Below, piece by piece: positions 1-12,588 of a DNA stretch of 64,000 nucleotides. The stretch comes from Pratylenchus scribneri (Eukaryota > Nematoda > Chromadorea > Rhabditida > Pratylenchidae). Within the stretch, counting starts at the first letter, position 1, and each line of letters begins with the position of its first letter. Location of the stretch: positions 62,001 through 126,000 of the forward strand of contig JAQSEB010000104.1 of assembly GCA_030063045.1 (NCBI GenBank), read 5' to 3'. The notes beneath the pieces were generated by a model that was given only the letters and a program-made list of their open reading frames with translations, was not told the DNA's origin and searched no databases. The position numbers were made by a program, and so were the translations under genes.

Positions 1-122
1 TGAACCGTTTATAAAATTCTGAAAAAAATATAAGTCAAGTCATTTATCTACTCAGTAGAGTACTCATTATTTTTTTTCAAAACACTAATTAAAATTTAAC
101 AATTTTTAGATTTGGTTTGAAA

Positions 123-3100
123 ATGGCCGACGATGAGAGAAGAACACAAATATCAGCAGCAAATTTACGCATTCCTTCCTATGGCATTCTTGAACCGGCT
201 GGTACCGATTGTTATGCCATAAATTCTAATAATATGGACGGAATACCCAATTCGGCAATGGAAATGGACCGGAACGAGTCAAATGGTGTTGGAATGGCAC
301 GCAATCGATCGGGGAACAGTGTCTCAGCAGGTTAATAAAAATAATTAGAATTAATTTCATCTTTTAGAATACGAATCAGTCATGTCCAAACCCAATGGAC
401 TCTCAACAATTTCTGGCGTTTTTGCCCCAGTCACAATTTCCATGTTCTCTGCTCTGCTTTTCTTACGGATGGGTTTTGCCGTTGGTCAACTTGGCTTTTT
501 TCTCACTGTTTTGGAACTGTTGCTTGCTTATGGAATTATCCTTCTGACTGTACTCTCACTATGTGCAGTTTCTTCAAATGGGGCGGTGGAAGGAGGCGGA
601 GTTTATTGTATGTTTTTAAGACTAATTAAATATTCAATTCTTAATGGTTTAATTCAGATATGATCAGCCGAACACTTGGCCCCGAATTTGGCGGAAGCAT
701 TGGTGTCCTCTTTTTCACGGCCAATGTATTTTCCTGTGCCCTTTACATATCCGGATTCACCGAAGCATTAACAAATGCAACAGGTTTAATAGGCTGATAT
801 GAAAATCAAAAATAATATTTAAGGAATTGGTAACATGTTCGGCGGCAAATTCATCCATTGTGTGCTAATCAGCATTGTGATCCTCCTTTTGAGTTTGCTT
901 GGCGCCGAATGGTTTGCCCGGACAGCTTTGCTAGCATTATGCCTAATTGCTTTGGCCTACGGTTCTTTCCTCTTCACGGTTTTTGTCCGGCCACCCGGCG
1001 ACATTCGCATTCCTGTCGACAATACATTTGCATATATGGTCCGAAAAAATGAATCGGATCCAACCAGTGAATTGATCGTCAACTTTAATCAAACTCAAAA
1101 TGCAAAATATACTTCATTCAGGTTATTAATAAATTATGAAAATAAAATGTTTATTCCATTTTTCAGTGTGACCACATTCACCGAAAATTTAATGTCAAAT
1201 TTCACTCGGGACTACACGACCGGTCAAAAAACGGATTTTGCCCTAATGTTCGCCATTATATTCAGCGGAGTGACAGGTTGAATTATAAATAAATGCATTC
1301 ATTATTCATTTTAAGGTTTAATGGCCGGTGCGAATATGTCCGGTGAATTGGCCCGCCCAAATGTTTCCATTCCCCGGGGCACTTTGCAAGCCGTGTTCAC
1401 TACTCTTTTCACCTACATTTTGACCGCATTCCTCCTTTGCCTCTCATGCTCTCGTCAACTTCTTCAAGAGGATTATATGGTCATGGTCGACACGGCCATG
1501 ATTCCTTCGCTGATTATGCTCGGCGTTTTCATCGCAACATTTTTCTCTTCAATGTCAAATTTGATTGGGGCCTCTCGCGTTTTGACCAGATTTGCACAGG
1601 TTTTATTCATTTTTCCGCAACCATTTAAATTGAATTCTTTAGGATAAATTATTTGGAAATCTTCTGAAGCCAGCAACATTGGAATTTGGATCGAAACGGA
1701 ATCCAATTATTTCGGTAAAATATTTACAAAAATAAATTAATGGTTATTATTAATTATTCAGGTCATTATTTCTTGGATATGTGTTGTGGTCAGTTTTATG
1801 ATTAAAAATCATTTGTAATAATCAATTAAATTAAGTTTGTCCTGATGATTGGCGCGATGAACCGAATTGCCAAAATTACCTCAATTCTCTTTCTCCTCTC
1901 ATATATGGGTGTCAATATTGCCACATTGGCTTTGGAATTGACAAGTGCACCAAATTTTCGGCCAAATTTCAAATATTTTTCATGGCACAGTTGTGCACTC
2001 GGTGCAATTTCAACCGTAAGTTTTTTTTCATATATTTAATTTAAATTGATTTGAAGGTTATAATGATGTTGGTCATCGATGCCTCAATGTCGGCCGTCGC
2101 TGTGGTTTTGTTGATGTTATTGATTATGATCCTTCATTATCAGGTTTTCTTCTCATCATTAATTAAATTTTAACTCAAAATTTAGGCACCAATCGGTTCT
2201 TGGGGTTCAATTTCGCAGGCCCTAATTTATCATCAAGTTCGAAAATATTTACTCCTTTTGGATGTACGAAAGGAACATGTGAAGTGAGTAAAATCAAAAT
2301 TAAAACATTTTAAAATGTTCAAATTCAGATTTTGGCGCCCTCAAATCCTACTTTTGGTCAATCGCCCGGCCACATGCTGTCCTCTAATGGATTTTGTGAA
2401 TGATATAAAGAAAAGTGGCCTATATGTGATTGGACATGTTCAAAGAGGAGATTTGGGCAGTGGACCGGATGGAAAACAACAACAACACACAACATTGGAT
2501 CCACTTCAACAAGTTTTAAATTAAAAATAATTCACATTAATTATTATATTAAAGGTATATCCATATTGGCTCTCTTTGGTTGATTATTTGAAATTGAAAT
2601 CTTTTGTGGAATTAACTTTGACTGACAATGTTCGGAATGGCATTCAACAGGTTTTTCAAAAAAATATTATGTAAAACCACGACAATTTTTCAGCTCATTC
2701 GGCTCAGTGGCCTCGGTGCAATGAAACCAAATACAGTAAAAATAAATGAATTAATTATTAAATATAAATTCTTTTTAGGTTGTCATTGGATTTCATGAGA
2801 AACAAGCATCCGAATCAATTTTATCCGAAACACATTTACTCAAAGAGCTGAAATTTTCGAAAATTGGACGCAGCGAAGTTGTGGAATATTTCACGGCCAG
2901 TGACTTCTTCCCAAGCAATGAGATAAATGCATCCACTGAAAGGCTCACAACGCCGGAATATGTTCAAATTTTGAATGATGTGGTCAATTTGAATAAAAAT
3001 TTATGCATTGCCCGACATTTTACTCAATTCGACAGAGAAGTGGCACTAAAGTGAGTTGTAAAAATTCTATATGAAATTTAATCGTTCCATTTTAGGCAAT

Positions 3101-3749
3101 CCGGTCGCAGATTCATTGATGTTTGGCCTTCGCATTTATTCAAAAAATCCGAGGGCAAAGATTCGGCTCCAGGCACCGGACTTCGTTGGGACAATTCCTC
3201 ACTTTTTGTCCTTCAACTTGCATGCATTTTATCAATGTCCGGCAAATGGAAAAATGCCACACTTCGAGTCCATATTTGTGTTCATAGTTTACAGGTGGTC
3301 ATTTTTAAATTTATCCCACTATTTTATTTGTTAATTTTAGGACATGCACTATCAAGAACTTCAATTGAAACAAATGCTAGAACAATTACGGATTAAGGCC
3401 AAAACCGTAATGGTGCCCTGGGATCATGTTCTACAGCAAATTGAACGAACCACCACGAGGAGCTTTACGTAAATATTTTACAACACATTAATTAATATTA
3501 CTTATAATTATTTTCAGAGACATTTCCGAATATCCATTGCAATTTGTGAAAGCTGTCAATGAAACAATCCAACGGAACAGTGGTGAGGGTGCGGCCATTT
3601 GCTTCCTCAATCTTCCAATGCCACCCAATGCCGGATTGAATGTGGAGAAAGCCGAAACATATTTGGACCAACTTCGTCTTTTCACCGAAGGATTACCACC
3701 AACTTTACTCATTCATGGGCTTACTTCTGTAATATCAACAGCACTTTGA
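123..3749 (+). CDS. SLC12A9-like cation-chloride cotransporter family protein
   Basis: This is a multi-exon membrane transporter of the SLC12 (cation-chloride cotransporter) family, closest in layout to SLC12A9/CIP. After a polar 70-residue N-terminus, exon 2 (from 368) carries the first membrane segments with [32 protein letters not shown] and [23 protein letters not shown], the conserved SLC12 core. Later exons (834-2280) hold further hydrophobic helices including [12 protein letters not shown], and the cytoplasmic C-terminus has the [11 protein letters not shown] segment. The protein ends [16 protein letters not shown], resembling the SLC12A9 tail as I recall it. About 14 short introns interrupt it. 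ATG 123 is chosen because it lies 13 nt after an acceptor-like TTTTTAG at 104-110, a candidate trans-splice site. SLC12A9 substrates are poorly defined, so the ion specificity is unknown. The gene converges on histone H2A. Confidence 0.9.
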
Positions 3750-4286
3750 AGGAGGAAATTGAATGGATTTTGAATGATTGATAATTTCCAAATTTTGAAC
3801 GCATTTTTTATTGATTTAACCCAAATTTTATTTTCTTTTTGCCCATTTTCCTTCAATAAGTCAAATGGTATTAATTTTTCACAACATTTCGCAAATATTC
3901 TATCGCAATCTCCTCTCTATCTATTCATAAAAAAATATTGTATTATATTTTTTAATTTTCCACCCAAAAATCAGATTGATTCATGTTTTAATTTATACAC
4001 TTCATTTGTATTTTATTAGTTGATATTGGATAAATTTTAATCATCAAAACTTCACAACAAAAGTAAAAGTAATTTATTCACATTTTATCATATACAAACA
4101 AATATATTACACATTGGTAGCAACAATTGGAATTACAATAATAACAAACATGGAAGGAAAAAAATGATAGGATAAACAACAATATATTTATGGGGATATG
4201 GGGGGAGGGGGATATAGCATCTACACATTTATCTGAAGAATATTCATTCATCCACACGGCACGATTCTTCTTCCTTCTTCTTCTTC
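3750..4286. other. convergent 3' region between the transporter and histone H2A
   Basis: This AT-rich stretch separates two convergent genes and should contain both 3' UTRs. No ORF in it has conserved features. Short A/T tracts and a purine-rich GGGGATATGGGGGGAGGGG segment near 4190 are all that is visible. Confidence 0.6.
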
Positions 4287-4966
4287 TCATCCGCACAACA
4301 CCATCATCTTGCCCATCTTCTTGCTGCCAGCAGGTTTATTTGAGGAATGTTTCGTCGGTTTTTGTTGGCCCTGCTGCTGGTCCTTCGGCTGCGCTTTGCG
4401 AGGATGGTTGCCTGGGAAGAGAGCCTCCTTAAAATAAGGGAATATTTAGTTTAAATTTTCAAATTAAATCGACAAACCTGGATGTTTGGCATAGCTCCTC
4501 CTTGATGGACGGTCACACCAGCTGAGAGTTTGTCCAGTTCCGCATCGGTTCGAAATGCCAGCAGAATGTGTCTTGGATTGATGCGGTTTTTCTGAAAATA
4601 AATGGCAAAAGTTAAAAGTAACTGGCGTTATAATGGACCCACCTTTTCATCTCTTGCAATTTGCCCAGCACATTCAAGGACTTCCGCAGTGAGGTACTCA
4701 AGAACTGAAATTTTGTTTCAATTAATAGCCAATAAACACAAACAAATAGCTGTTACCTGCTGCCATGAAGATCGGGGCACCGCTGCTGATCCGTTTTGCA
4801 TATTGTCCTTCTCGAAGCATTCGATGGATGCGCGCAACTGGGAATGTCAGGCCAACTCTGGATGAACGCGATTTCTAAAATGTTGGGAAATGAAATTAAT
4901 TTAAAAAATAAAATAAAAACTGACCGGTGGATAACGTCCTTTGCGCTTGTGTTTTCCTGCAGCCAT
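4287..4966 (-). CDS. divergent histone H2A variant, intron-containing
   Basis: Four exons encode a histone H2A fold protein of about 160 residues. The start is [14 protein letters not shown], followed by [59 protein letters not shown] and GGAMPNIQ, the H2A core in order. It differs from canonical H2A: loop 1 is [10 protein letters not shown] instead of YxERVGAGAP, RIIPRHLQLAIRNDEEL is replaced by [17 protein letters not shown] (acidic-patch residue E91 becomes Ala while the other five acidic positions are kept), and a roughly 45-residue Lys/Gln-rich tail ends [11 protein letters not shown]. Introns and the long tail exclude an ordinary replication-dependent H2A. It is divergently transcribed from the PP1-like gene and has its own TATAAAAG at 5090-5097 on the minus strand. 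It lacks the SQEF-type tail of H2A.X and is not H2A.Z. Sperm-type function is inferred only from the neighbourhood. Confidence 0.93.
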
Positions 4967-5089
4967 GATGAAGCGATTTCGGATGTTGTTGTAGAAATGA
5001 AGTGAAGTGGTGGAAGAACAATTTTATTTTTTAGGCTGTTTTTTTGGGAAATGGGAAAGCAAATGATAAATGCCTTCACATTCCCTCGT

Positions 5090-5213
5090 CTTTTATACTA
5101 AAAAAGATTGGTTATTGATTGGTATTTACACTGTAAGATTGGTGTCTTACTGTTACTGTATAGCTTGTTTACAATACTTATCGATTTTGTTATCGATCAA
5201 TCGACTATAAAAG
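5090..5213. promoter_or_regulatory. bidirectional TATA/ATCGAT promoter of the H2A and PP1 genes
   Basis: TATA boxes face both ways: TATAAAAG on the minus strand at 5090-5097 for H2A and on the plus strand at 5206-5213 for the PP1 gene. Between them lie ACTGTA-type motifs (about 5132, 5151 and 5155) and two ATCGAT palindromes (5180-5185 and 5192-5197). The same combination recurs upstream of other small genes in this window (about 15866, 46960 and 53245), so it looks like a regulatory module and not chance. Confidence 0.65.
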
Positions 5214-5326
5214 AAAGGGCAATTTAGTTTCAAGTATCAGTCACCAGCCAAGCACTTCAAACCATCAACAAATATCAACTCATTTCCTGCAAACAACTCA
5301 TCAACGTCGGGACCAAAGCGGACATC

Positions 5327-6532
5327 ATGGCGCAGCAAAAACTCAACCTGCAAGAAGTGGACACAATCATCGAACGAATCTTCCTGTGCAATGCTCAACG
5401 TTTCACGTCACTGGTCAGTTTTAAATTTATCAAAAATTCTTTCAAATCAATAATGAAAATTATATTTCAGGTCGATGCTTCGGAAATCAAGGCGCTGTGC
5501 AATACTGTGATCGAAGTTCTTCAAAGCCAATCAGCCATGGTCGAGCTCCAACCACCTGTCATCATATGCGGCGACATCCACGGCCAATTTGCGGACCTGA
5601 TGCGGATTTTTGCACGACTCGGATTCCCACCAACAAAGAACTATCTCTTCCTTGGAGGTAAAAATCAGTCATTTTAAAGATCAATAATAATTTTCCCGCT
5701 TTTTCAGACTACGTTGACAGAGGGCGACAAAGTATTGAGACTGCCGTGTTGCTGCTGGCCTACAAAGCGCGATACCCGAACAACATCTTCCTACTGCGAG
5801 GCAATCACGAGTGCAGCAACATCAACCGCCACTACGGATTCCTGGACGAGCTACAACGACGCTATCGAGGAGATGGTCAATCCCTGTTCATGGCCTTCAA
5901 TCGTGCCTTCTCCTGGCTGCCATTCTCTGCCCTTGTCGGAGGCAGAATTCTCTGTGAGTTTATTTTTATTTTACAATTTAATTTATCTACTAAACTCCCA
6001 AAATTTCAGGTATGCACGGTGGCATCTCTGAACGGATTCAAAGTCTGCAGCAACTTCGTCAACTCAAACGTCCAGCAACAGATTACGATGCCCAACGGCC
6101 ATGCGCAGAACTCGACTTGCTGTGGGCGGATCCGGAACAAGGAATCAAGGGCACTGTGCCGAGCAATCGAGGTAATGATTTGGTTTTAAGATTTCATTTA
6201 CCAATTTTTGCCTTTTTTCAGGAGCAAGCGTCATGTTCGGTGAGGATCTCGTCATGCGCACACTCAAGCAATTGGATATCGACTTGATTGTCCGAGCTCA
6301 TCAGGTTAGATTTTGTGCCCTTTTTTTACAATTCATTTTACATTCCCTTCTTAATTTGCAGGTTGTCCAGGATGGGGCCGAATTCTTCGCCGATCGTCGA
6401 CTCATCACCCTCTTCTCTGCACCTCACTATGCTGCCCAATACAACAATGCCGGAGCGACAATGCAAGTTAGCGCGGACCTTCAATGCACGTTCCACATCT
6501 TCGCTCCCACGGATGACGGTCAACTTCACTGA
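5327..6532 (+). CDS. PP1-like serine/threonine protein phosphatase (divergent paralogue)
   Basis: A metallophosphatase of the PPP family, PP1 branch, which removes phosphate from Ser/Thr. All metal and phosphate motifs are present across the five exons: GDIHGQ, GDYVDRG (completed across the intron at 5658-5706), LLRGNHE, HGGIS, and the late RAHQVV and LFSAPHY. The catalytic His of GNHE is intact. It departs from canonical PP1 in the beta12-beta13 loop, where SAPNYCGEFDNAGA reads [14 protein letters not shown], so the Cys bound covalently by microcystin is Ala. The region after GNHE ([20 protein letters not shown]) is also unusual. Nematodes have many fast-evolving PP1 paralogues, and C. elegans GSP-3/GSP-4 are sperm-specific. 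The start is the first ATG after the TATA box at 5206. It shares a promoter with the H2A variant. Confidence 0.93.
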
Positions 6533-7069
6533 TGCGACAAGGACTGATGAAGAAGCAGCAAAGAAGGCAGAAACCCATGTGATAATCCCCCATATTCTCA
6601 TAAATAATTGTATTGTATAAATATTCCTCCATCTCATCTTCATATTATCTCCCTAATTGTCATTGCATTTTGTTGTAAATTGTATTTTGTATATTCATTG
6701 TAATAAATAAAATAAATAAAGTTTGTGAATGTTGTTTATAAAATTTAATTGCAAAATAATTGCATTTCGAATATTTAAAAATAATTTCGGGGGAAGATCT
6801 TTACTTTTAATCTAATCAGAGTTCAATGTCCTTGCATGACCAAAATACCTAATCAGTCAGCAGCTCTGCTGAACTGACCATACATTTTTGCAAACGACAC
6901 ATAATCAATTCCTTCCCTTTTCATCGATTCCCTTCAATCCTTTATCCATTCCATTCCATCCGCATTTATCGACCAATAATTTAATATTTAATGATAATTT
7001 ACTCGAATTTTATGCAGTAAATTTTCGCTTTCATTCAATTCAACTTTCCAGAGATTGAATTATTTAAAA
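6533..7069. other. intergenic, no gene seen
   Basis: Contains the 3' end of the phosphatase gene with several AATAAA signals near 6700, then AT-rich sequence leading to the TNFAIP8 start. No conserved ORF or motif was recognised. Confidence 0.6.
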
Positions 7070-7875
7070 ATGTCCAATAAAAATAAGGAAGAAATATCGA
7101 ATAATTTGGATGGAATGCATCAATCTGCTAACAACAATCAACAAATATTATCAAGTTCCTCATTAACAATGCGAGTTCAGAAGAAAGTTCTATCGGTGAG
7201 TGATTAGCTTTTATAGAAATGTGTAAATTATGATTTTAAGAAGCTCTCAACCAGAGGTGTTGTTCGTTTATTTGCCGATGATCGAATTTGCCTACTGATG
7301 GACACCCTCTATGTTCTATTGAAACATCATTATGACAATAAAACCGCAGAAAAGGTAATTTTGAGTGAATCAAATTATTTTTTTTTTTTGGAAATTTAGG
7401 TCGTTAAGAACATTATCAAATTGACATTCAAGTTAGGCGCTATGGAACGTGAAAATGTCTTTGACAATTCTCAACGCAAACTTTTGTTGGAAATTGAAGG
7501 AGAACTTCGCAATTTGGCATTGACGATTCAGTCATTCCAAGCGGTGAGTATAAATTATTTTATCCTGCTTTAAAATTAATTTTTTAACAGCTTCGTTATT
7601 CATATAATCAACAATTCTTCCTCGAATTGCTCAACAATCTTCAGAAGAAAACAAATGCGCTGGTGCAGAAAATTCTGAGTGAAAAATCGGTTCGTCGCGT
7701 AGAACATATTTTCGAGCATTTGAGCAATCAAGGATTCCTCAAGAAATTGGCCTACGCCTTTCCTGGATATGGAACCAGCAATGGAGGAAATATCGATGAA
7801 TTCGCTTTGTTAATGCAAACTTTCATGGATACATTTTGCGGATTGATGATTGGAGAAGAAGTGAAAAACAAATAA
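7070..7875 (+). CDS. TNFAIP8/TIPE family protein
   Basis: A four-exon gene encoding about 220 residues. After a polar 40-residue N-terminus, the TNFAIP8 domain runs from RVQKKVLSKLSTRGVVRLFADD through DTLYVLLKHHYDNKTAEKVVKNIIKLTFKLG and FLELLNNLQKKTNALVQKIL to the final helices ending GEEVKNK. All-helical TIPE proteins bind phosphoinositide lipids in a central cavity and act in phospholipid signalling and apoptosis control in animals; that role is family knowledge, not shown here. The spacing KLS-RGVVRLFADD and the length match the family well. ATG 7070 gives the only N-terminus that splices in frame to 7195. Invertebrates usually have a single member, so the vertebrate TIPE1-3 labels should not be applied. 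Confidence 0.93.
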
Positions 7876-8147
7876 TCGGCAGATGAAGAGCAAAGAATCA
7901 CTTAATTTATTTTTCTTTATATATTCAATTGATCTTGAATCTCAAATATGTGTTTTATTGTGTGCCTTCGTTAAAATTCTAAGCAATTAAAAAGTAAAAA
8001 ATTGCATAAAAAGTAAATAAAAATAATCGATTTTGATTCATTCATTGTATACTGTGACGGTCACTGACCTTCCTTCATATACATTTGATTAAAATTATTT
8101 AATTTGATTGATTATTAATTAATAAATTTAATAAAAGTGAAAATAAA

Positions 8148-11068
8148 ATGGCTTCAACTTCAACAAATTTTATACAACAAATGTCGACAAATTTAACCGA
8201 TCAACAAAGAGAAAGATGGATGAAAAGCAGAGAAGAAGCATTACGGAAAAAAGCAGAAGCGGAGCAACGCAAAAGGGAACAAATGCAATCGCAACAAATC
8301 ATTGGAAATGGTCTGAATTTCTAATCTTAAATAATTTATGCAAATTTTTATTTAGAGCCGACGACATCAAAACAATCAAATGGCATGGCATTTATTGCCC
8401 AATATCAATACAAAAAACCGCCACAGCCAATTCCAATCCAACGGAAAGAGCAGCAGCCAACAAAGGTTTATTATTTTGGTTTAATTCTATAAAATAATAT
8501 TATTTTGCATAGCCTAATGTTCCACCGGCAGTACAAAAAATTCCTGAACAAAAACCACCAGCGCCAATTTCATGTAGCAGTTCAAATCCAACAATTCAAT
8601 TTTGCTTCAATTTATTTTTGGACGAAAATGGCGAACGATTTAAAGTTGTTTAATTCTTTTAATCCATTAAAATTCCAAATAAAATTCAGCTCACCTACAA
8701 TCCATATCGGGATTTTGTCAACAACAAAATCAAAGAAGTTCCTTCAAGGACATATGACAATGCTGATCGTTCTTGGTCATTCGCATTGAAAGATTATGAA
8801 TTATTGAAGCGGAAGATTAACGAATTACGAATCCACAAAATTGGAATAAAAATTGACGAAATTCCGCTGGAAGTTAGAAAGGTTAAATATTATTTAAAAT
8901 TAAATTTCATTCAATTATTCAGAATTTGTTTGTCGATAAAATTTCACCATTAAACAATTTGGAGAGTAGATCAAAATCGGATGAAGTGATTTTGAGCATG
9001 GTGGATGATCGAATTCGGGACATTCTCTTTCCATTCCAGCGAAGGGGCGTTTGGTATTTTTTTACTTAAATTTAATATTAAAAAAAATTAAATTCAGTTT
9101 TGGAATTAGACGAGAAGGAAGATTGTTGATTGCCGATGAAATGGGTTTGGGCAAGACCGTCCAAGCAATTGCGATTGCCAGCGCATATAGGTATAAAACA
9201 TTGAATTATTTAATTTATTTTTGTAAGAATTGCATGGCCTTTGCTCATTGTCTGTCCTTCCTCTGTCAAATATATGTGGCAACGGCAAATTTATCATTTT
9301 TTGTCGGACACCCGTCCATTTGTTATTGAAAGGAAAGCGGATGATCTGCCCAAATCAAGGACAACTGATTTAGTCATTGTTTGTTTGGAATATTTTTAAT
9401 TAAATATTTAATTATTTTAAATTAGATTATGAGCTATGATTTGATGTCCAGTCGACTCGCTGAACTAATTAGGCAGGATTTTCATGTGGTAATATTCGAT
9501 GAATGCCATTTGCTGAAGGAATCAAAAACAAATCGAACAAAAGCGGCCACTCAATTGGCGGTTTGAAATTTTATTTTAATTTTTATAATTGAAATATATT
9601 TTTTAGAAACAAGCGACCCGTGTCCTTTTGCTCAGCGGTACGCCGGCATTGTCTCGACCCGCCGAATTATTCACTCAAATTCGAATGATCGATCCAAAAA
9701 TATTTCCAAATTATAAAAATTATGCCATTCGATATTGTGACGGCCAAGTGGGTCGATTCGGTTTTGAGGCAAAAGGACAAACAAATGCAACCGAATTGAA
9801 GGCCATTATGAATAAAATAATGATCAGGTTGATAAAATATTATTAATTTATTTTACTATTAAATTTAGACGTTTAAAAAAGGATGTTTTGGAAGATTTGC
9901 CGGCCAAAAGACGCGAAGTTGTTTATTTAACCGGCGAAGTGATTAATAATAAAATAAAAGAATTGAAGAAGGCCAGGGATGAATTACAACGAAATGATCG
10001 TCTTTCAAATGTAAGATGAATAATTTTATTCATTTAATTCAATCATTTTAATAGGATAAATATGCCAAAACGCAATCATTCATGGAATATTATATTTTAA
10101 CGGGTCAAGCTAAAATGGATTCAATCGCAAGGCACATTATTGACACCGTAATTTTAGTACTTACTAATTAAATTAATATTAATTACTAGTATTTCTATAC
10201 GGATGCACCGGAGAAGAAAATTCTGGTCTTTGCCCATCATTTGACAGTTTTGGATCATATTGGACTGAAATTGGCATCGGAGGTAATAAAAAAATGTTAA
10301 TTCCATAATAATTTAATTTTAGGGAATTGGATTCATCCGAATTGACGGGGCCACAAATGCAAAAGACCGGCAAGCTTACTGCGAACAATTCCAGACCGAC
10401 CCAAAAAAGAAGGTCGCCCTTTTGAGTATCACAGCGGCCGGCACCGGAATTACATTGACCTCCGCCTCAATTGTCATTTTCGCTGAACTTTATTGGAATC
10501 CATCGGTACATTTATTCATTTTATATTAGAAAATAATATTTATTATTTGAATTGAAGTTATTGATTCAAGCAGAGGACAGGGCCCATCGAGTTGGTCAAA
10601 GGGATTCTGTTCAAGTTCAATATATGCTGGCGAAGTGAGTAAAAACAATAATTCAAATTTATTATTAATTTAAATTGATGAAGGAACACGGCTGATCAGG
10701 TCATTTGGCAAATGATTTCGTCAAAGTTACAAATTCTTGGCAATGTCAATTTGGCCAATGAAAGGTTAAAATTAAAGTAATTTAAATAATAAATGATTAT
10801 TTAATTTTGTAGTTATGGTGATGCCAAAAAGAGCAGTAAATTATGCATTGATCCGAATGAACAACATTTGCTCACCGACTTTTATTCCCTTCTCAATCAA
10901 ATGGATGAGGAACGCGGGGAAAGAGGAGGAGGACAGCAGGAAAATATTCAACAATTAAAAATGGAAAATTTTTATATTGACGAAAATGAAGATGAACAAA
11001 ATTATGAGCCGGAATTTAAAAAGGCAAAAAGTTCATCGGCCGAATTGGACGAATCCGAATTTGGATGA
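8148..11068 (+). CDS. smarcal1: SMARCAL1/HARP-type annealing helicase
   Basis: A SNF2-family ATPase that reanneals RPA-coated single-stranded DNA at stalled replication forks. The N-terminus [20 protein letters not shown] matches the RPA-binding helix of SMARCAL1. A single HARP domain follows (about 8580-8810, [18 protein letters not shown] through [18 protein letters not shown]). The ATPase core has Walker A DEMGLGKT near 9140, motif II DECH ([12 protein letters not shown]), motif [19 protein letters not shown], and the helicase C-terminal lobe with [22 protein letters not shown] and [11 protein letters not shown]. Introns of 40-70 nt divide it into more than ten exons. An acidic C-terminal tail follows the ATPase. 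Vertebrate SMARCAL1 has two HARP repeats; one is visible here, as in other invertebrate proteins. The next gene starts 276 bp downstream on the same strand, so an operon is possible. Confidence 0.95.
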
Positions 11069-11343
11069 TGATTAAATTTATTGAAAACATTTAAATTGTT
11101 CTTTCAAAATTTGATCTCCCGCTTTTGGACACTTTCATTTACATTCAATTGATTACTGCTTTATTGCAATTTATAAATTATTCCATCATTCTTATTTTAT
11201 TTATTCTCGTCTCATCATTTTATATTATGAATAAATGTTAAATAAAAATAAAATGTAAAATTCATTATGTTCAATTCAAAGTTGATATTTTAATTAATTA
11301 TTTTAAAATAATATTTGCATATGAATCTTAAGGTTCCCATTCA

Positions 11344-12398
11344 ATGTCGGAATCAACGAAAGATAATAATAAGGTAAAATCAATCTGTTAAAGACAATTA
11401 AATTTTGTGCTTTTTCTTCAGCATAAATCACATAAACATGGACTTGGACTTCAGTGCAGCTTGGATGAACGAAATCGAGACCGAAGGTTTTAATATAATA
11501 TTTTCTTCAGTAAAAATCAGTTTTTAGTGACAAAAGAGAAGGAAAAAGTTCCTCAAATTCAAATCGTCACCGGCGGGATGAAGACCAAACAAAACATGGA
11601 CCGGAATTGAAAAGGACAAATGAAAAACGTGAATGGAAAATGGATGAAATTGAACGGCGGGAATATGACAAAAAACGGCGAATTCAGAGGGAAGAGGTGG
11701 AGGAAAAGGACAAACGACGAGAAGAGTATTAATAAATATAAAAATAGAAATTAATTTAATTCAATTTAGAGGCAATAAAATGGACCAAAAACCATGTTGG
11801 GAGAATAAAAGAGTGCAAAAACATGCGGAAATGATCCAGGAAGGAAAATTACTTTGGAAGGGAAAGAATAATGAAAAAGAGGAGGAAATTGGCAATAATC
11901 AAGGGACAAGTCAAATTGAAATTGGCTCAAACAATGAGAAGAAATTGGAAAATAAATGGACATCAATGATTGCGGCCACAGCCAAAGATACACAACAAAT
12001 GGACAAATTTCAACGATGTAAGCCAATTAATTAATTAAATGTACTGAAAATGGAATAATTTAATCAATTAATTTACTAAAATTGAATTAATTTAAATTAC
12101 CTAATAAAATGAATTCATTTTTAATTTTAGTGATGGGTTTGAAGAAGAAAGCAGCACCACCACAAGAAGAAGTGAAACCAACCGAAGATGGTGACGGAAT
12201 CAAAGGAGGAAATGAACCATTGACATTGAATAAAGATGAATTGGAAAGGGAACGAAATCGACAAATTCAAATGCAACGAGAATTGGACAAACAATTCGGT
12301 TTAATGCTGATTTATTCAATTTTAATTGATTAATTTATTAAGAAATGGCCAGACACACTCATCATTCGGCCAGAGGAAGAGGATTGGGCTCATTTTGA
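11344..12398 (+). CDS. SMAP-domain, charged coiled-coil protein (RSRC2/KNOP1-like C-terminus)
   Basis: Six exons encode about 230 residues. The first part is basic/acidic and low complexity (KREGKSSSNSNRHRRDED and runs of E/K/R). The C-terminal third holds WTSMIAATAKDTQQMDKFQRLMGLKKK and later RELDKQFEMARHTHHSARG, which fits the SMAP (small acidic protein) motif of W...KFxRLMG followed by LxxQF found in RSRC2, KNOP1 and SMAP. Such proteins are nuclear or nucleolar and poorly characterised. The intron at 12016-12130 falls exactly inside the RLMG codons, and joining it restores the motif, which supports the model. It sits between SMARCAL1 and ALG6, with 191 bp to the latter. The ATG lies just after an acceptor-like TTAAG, a possible trans-splice site. 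Confidence 0.75.
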
Positions 12399-12588
12399 AT
12401 GGTTGAATGAATGAATGGAAAGACAATCAACAATTATTCCAAACCAAACATCTATTTTCATTTTTAATTCATTAAAGAATAAATCAAATTATAATTGATT
12501 AAATTAATAATAATTTAAATGTTGAATTGGTTTCATTTATTTGTAAATTATTTTAAAAACAAATTAATCAATGTATTTTTTAAATAGA

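Noticed and set aside
117..122. TTG start for the transporter
   Set aside because: ATG 123 in the same frame is the normal choice and sits well after the acceptor-like TTTTTAG.
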